Source: an uncultured Carboxylicivirga sp. (GTDB taxonomy: Bacteria; Bacteroidota; Bacteroidia; Bacteroidales; Marinilabiliaceae). Taken from it: a stretch of DNA of 64,000 nt. The notes beneath the pieces were generated by a model. It had not been told where the DNA came from. It saw nothing but the letters and a program-made list of their open reading frames with translations, and did not search any database. The stretch covers positions 3,596,001-3,660,000 of the forward strand of contig NZ_OY771430.1 of the NCBI RefSeq assembly GCF_963674565.1, in the 5' to 3' direction. This document shows, in pieces, positions 61,431-64,000 of this stretch (position 1 is its first letter; every line of letters begins with the position of its first letter). The position numbers and the translations under genes are program-made.

Positions 61431-62636
61431 TTAAAACTTGTTTTTACTTTTTGTTTTCATAGTATACTTTCCGTCACGTTCGTTTGGCTTTTCTCCTCCC
61501 AAAAGATCAAATCTTTTATAGTATTCTTGCTTTTGACATTGTTTCCCAAAAACCGTTTTATAATTATAATTCCCATAATATCCATAGATAAAATAAAATC
61601 TAAGAATTATCAAATTCATCATCACTGACATTATCATTATTGCATGATTAGGATTTTTCTTTATTCTATAATCTGAATAGAGTAATTTCATTAAAAGAGC
61701 AATACCTAATACTTTGAACCACATAATAAAATCAAACGGCCTTGACAGAAATGGAAGTTGGTAAAACCAAACCGTAAAAACAGTTATAAACCAAGATGAA
61801 TTAACAATTAATTTAATTTTTTTATCATCTAATAATTCTTTGTGATATTTTGAAACATACCAATGTGGTAACCAAGAAATAAGAGCCCCAATAATACCAG
61901 TTAGTCCAATTTTTGAACTATTTTCCATTACAGCATCAATAAGCTCGGCATAATATTCATTATAATATGGTATAATGGCAATAATATTTTTAAAAATGAT
62001 ACTAAATAGGTTCAGATGTACAAGAACTATCCCTAATAATATAAATAATAGTGATACAAGTGGTTTAACTCTTGCCCTTGATAAATATTGTATAACAAAA
62101 TAAAATGGAACAAGTGTAATTGAAGAATAGTGAAAAAATGTTGCTATTGCAACTAAAATTAGAAACTTAAAAAACGATTTTTTGTATACAAATTCAAATG
62201 AGATATAAGCGATTGCAATAGCAATGTTTTGTCGAAGTACATTTTCATGTTTAACAATCATACCAAAAATAATAAACACAAATGCTCCCCATAGAACTAA
62301 ATCATATTTAATAGCTTGCTTATAAAACATATAATATGCACAAAAAATAGATATACCGAATACGACTAAATACCCCCATTTTGAAAAAGCAAATAAATTA
62401 TTTAGAAATACCCAGCCTGGTTCAACCAATTTACCTGATGCTACACTGATACTTCCATATTGCTGAATTTGTTTAAAAAACCCAACATACATAGCATAAT
62501 CTGTAACATTGTCATATGAGATTAAACTTAGAATACAAAATAAAAAGAGATAATATTTTGAATATCTATTTTTTAGACACAAAAAGAGAAATAATAGTAT
62601 TAATGGTAGTATAAGATAAACAAAGTAATAACTCAT
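61431..62636 (-). CDS. EpsG-family polysaccharide polymerase, 401 aa
   Basis: About ten hydrophobic segments, with NVTDYAMYVGFFKQI near residue 45 and RQNIAIAIAYISFEFVY around 135, as in EpsG/Wzy proteins that link repeat units at the periplasmic face. The C-terminus is basic (MKTKSKNKF). The locus thus has an initiator, glycosyltransferases, a polymerase and surface proteins. A Wzx flippase is not in the window. Confidence 0.8.
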   Translation of the reverse strand: MSYYFVYLILPLILLFLFLCLKNRYSKYYLFLFCILSLISYDNVTDYAMYVGFFKQIQQYGSISVASGKLVEPGWVFLNNLFAFSKWGYLVVFGISIFCAYYMFYKQAIKYDLVLWGAFVFIIFGMIVKHENVLRQNIAIAIAYISFEFVYKKSFFKFLILVAIATFFHYSSITLVPFYFVIQYLSRARVKPLVSLLFILLGIVLVHLNLFSIIFKNIIAIIPYYNEYYAELIDAVMENSSKIGLTGIIGALISWLPHWYVSKYHKELLDDKKIKLIVNSSWFITVFTVWFYQLPFLSRPFDFIMWFKVLGIALLMKLLYSDYRIKKNPNHAIMIMSVMMNLIILRFYFIYGYYGNYNYKTVFGKQCQKQEYYKRFDLLGGEKPNERDGKYTMKTKSKNKF

Positions 62637-62674
62637 AAAATAAGACCGGATTTAAATGCAAAAATGTGAAACCA

Positions 62675-63361
62675 TTAGCTTTTTGATAATTCCTTTTTTA
62701 GTTCATCAATATCCAAAAATAATTCGTGATTTTTTTTAAGCCACAATGGATCCAGATCCCACCACTTTGTTTTTAAAAAGAAATCAATCGTATCGCTTTC
62801 ATACCTATATTTAATAACTTTTGCAGGAACTCCTCCTACAATCGCATATGGGGGCACATTTTTGGTAACAACAGATCCAGCCAAAACCATAGCACCATCA
62901 GAAACAATAACACCTCCAGTAAAAAAAACATTTGCACCTATCCAACAATCAGAACCTATAATAACATCATATCCATTTTTTAAATCAGCATAGCGAAACT
63001 CTTGATATAGCTGCTTTTCAGCAAATGTACTACCATTTTGTTTCATTAATGAATAAAAAATTGGTGAAGTTGAAACATACGGATAAGTATAAGGATGTAT
63101 TCCTCCATTGGAAGTTACATTATTCCCAACAGATGTAAACTTACCAATTCTTGCTCTCAGATCTGAATTAGCTCCAATATATGATCCATATCCCATGAAT
63201 CCTTTAAAACGAGTATGAACCTGAATCTTATTCATACCTTCAAAAAAAGAATTTATTCCAATTATAACCGAATAATGAAATTTAACTCGCCCATAAAATT
63301 TCATTCTAATAACTATATTAGAATATAGAAATTTTATTACTGATTTAATTGTATATATCAT
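62675..63361 (-). CDS. Hexapeptide-repeat acyltransferase, 228 aa
   Basis: Left-handed beta-helix of the CatB/serine acetyltransferase type: IGANSDLRARIGKFTSVGNNVT, then VIIGSDCWIGANVFFTGGVIVSDGAMVLAGSVVTKNVPPYAIVGGVPAKVI. GIHPYTYPYV holds a probable catalytic His. It likely O- or N-acylates a sugar of the surface polysaccharide. Confidence 0.85.
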   Translation of the reverse strand: MIYTIKSVIKFLYSNIVIRMKFYGRVKFHYSVIIGINSFFEGMNKIQVHTRFKGFMGYGSYIGANSDLRARIGKFTSVGNNVTSNGGIHPYTYPYVSTSPIFYSLMKQNGSTFAEKQLYQEFRYADLKNGYDVIIGSDCWIGANVFFTGGVIVSDGAMVLAGSVVTKNVPPYAIVGGVPAKVIKYRYESDTIDFFLKTKWWDLDPLWLKKNHELFLDIDELKKELSKS

Positions 63362-64000
63362 TTCTTCACAAATGCATCTATAAATGAACCTTTCGTCATA
63401 TTCACAATCTTAGTCTTGTTACATTCTGCTAATGTCTGCAAAGAATGATATGATTCAAACATTTTTGCATACATCCTTAAAACTTCATGCAACTTTGCAG
63501 ACTTACCCTGAATCTCTTTCCAGCTCTTGGGGGCAGATTTCTTAGTGTCGAAAAAATGAGTATTATCAAGGTAAACTTCATTCTCATTATTAACAAATAG
63601 ATACTTTGTCCACGAATGTTCAACACCGTATAATTCAATTGTTTTATATTTTAAGTATATTGATAAAAAAATGCTAGCAACCAATACATTTTGAACTCTA
63701 GGCATTGCAAGATTAAGTTTGTAAAATACTTTGTTTATTGTTTCAAAACTTTCCATGCTTGTTTGATTAAAATAAACAGGCTTAACAAATTGATTATTTT
63801 CAAGCTTATTCTTTAATAATTTCTTATTTTTTCCAGAGAAAGGGATAAATAAAATAAGGGACCAATCGGTTTTTATCATTATTTCATCGACAATTTTTAC
63901 ACCATCTTTATGCTCAAAAAAATGTGGATCTGCAAGAACATAATAACTCGGCTTTAAATGCTCATAACTTGGAGAAAGAACATGACGATTTAGAACAAGA
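63358..64000 (-). CDS. Unknown polysaccharide-locus protein, runs off the right edge
   Basis: The frame is open to the edge, reading ...LKPSYYVLADPHFFEHKDG, IVDEIM, then MIKTDWSLILFIPFSG onwards, so the ATG at 63879 is internal. The sequence suggests a Rossmann-like, MptE/DUF115-like sugar-processing domain, but this is weak. It overlaps the acyltransferase by 4 bp, so it belongs to the same operon. Confidence 0.6.
   Translation of the reverse strand, partial: LVLNRHVLSPSYEHLKPSYYVLADPHFFEHKDGVKIVDEIMIKTDWSLILFIPFSGKNKKLLKNKLENNQFVKPVYFNQTSMESFETINKVFYKLNLAMPRVQNVLVASIFLSIYLKYKTIELYGVEHSWTKYLFVNNENEVYLDNTHFFDTKKSAPKSWKEIQGKSAKLHEVLRMYAKMFESYHSLQTLAECNKTKIVNMTKGSFIDAFVKK

Overview
The window is Bacteroidota chromosome (AT-rich, promoters of the TAnnTTTG type, no Shine-Dalgarno signals, DUF4296 and GIN/DUF2807 lipoproteins, Wzi-like capsule proteins, class II ribonucleotide reductase). 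The gene set fits an anaerobic or marine Bacteroidales/Marinilabiliales-like organism. About 34.7 kb of integrated mobile element occupies the left half, and ordinary chromosome fills the right half.

Element (1 to about 34,754). It ends at the 3' end of a tRNA-Cys gene (34755..34825, minus) beside a tyrosine recombinase (33472..34629). Its left end lies outside the window. The partial first gene is a CI-like repressor reading left. An operator-like region follows, then an early block of many small, often ATGA-overlapping genes (0.8-8 kb) with a winged-helix initiator-like protein, a beta-class DNA methyltransferase with an altered motif IV, an ASCH protein and HTH proteins. A structural block follows (8.5-18.6 kb): membrane-anchored proteins, a transglutaminase-like Cys protein, a capsid candidate on its own terminator-bounded unit, and fibre and lectin-like proteins. 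Next come a very basic protamine-like protein with four 105-bp repeats (19.1-20.4 kb), a peptidoglycan-binding protein, a GH108 lysozyme and a 3TM holin (21.9-23.6 kb). An adenine-type methyltransferase, a 1466-residue strawberry-notch-like helicase and a RadA-like ATPase close the block (24-31.3 kb). Before the integrase sits a three-gene accessory cassette (31.5-33.3 kb, minus).

I see no terminase, portal, major tail, sheath or tape-measure protein in this part. A lysis module, integrase, repressor, fibres and many single-membrane-span proteins are present. The best reading is a temperate virus of an unusual, possibly tailless and membrane-containing type. The core genes are saturated with the pentamer CCWGG (23 copies in 5221..6640, against 1 in 1.56 kb of host sequence at gltX). 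I found none in the accessory cassette, which marks that cassette as a later arrival.

Chromosome (34.75-64 kb). Housekeeping genes come first: CWC protein, folB, glnS, gltX, class II RNR, waaA, pgk, cysQ and two Bacteroidota proteins. An envelope polysaccharide locus follows: an initiating sugar-phosphate transferase, two Wzi-like genes (one frameshifted), a PagL-like deacylase, manC, glycosyltransferases, an EpsG-type polymerase, an acyltransferase, and a cluster for a CDP-linked alcohol (cytidylyltransferase-oxidoreductase fusion, SDR, CDP-alcohol transferase). Between them is a composite pseudogene that joins the start of gmd to a decayed four-helix-bundle gene.
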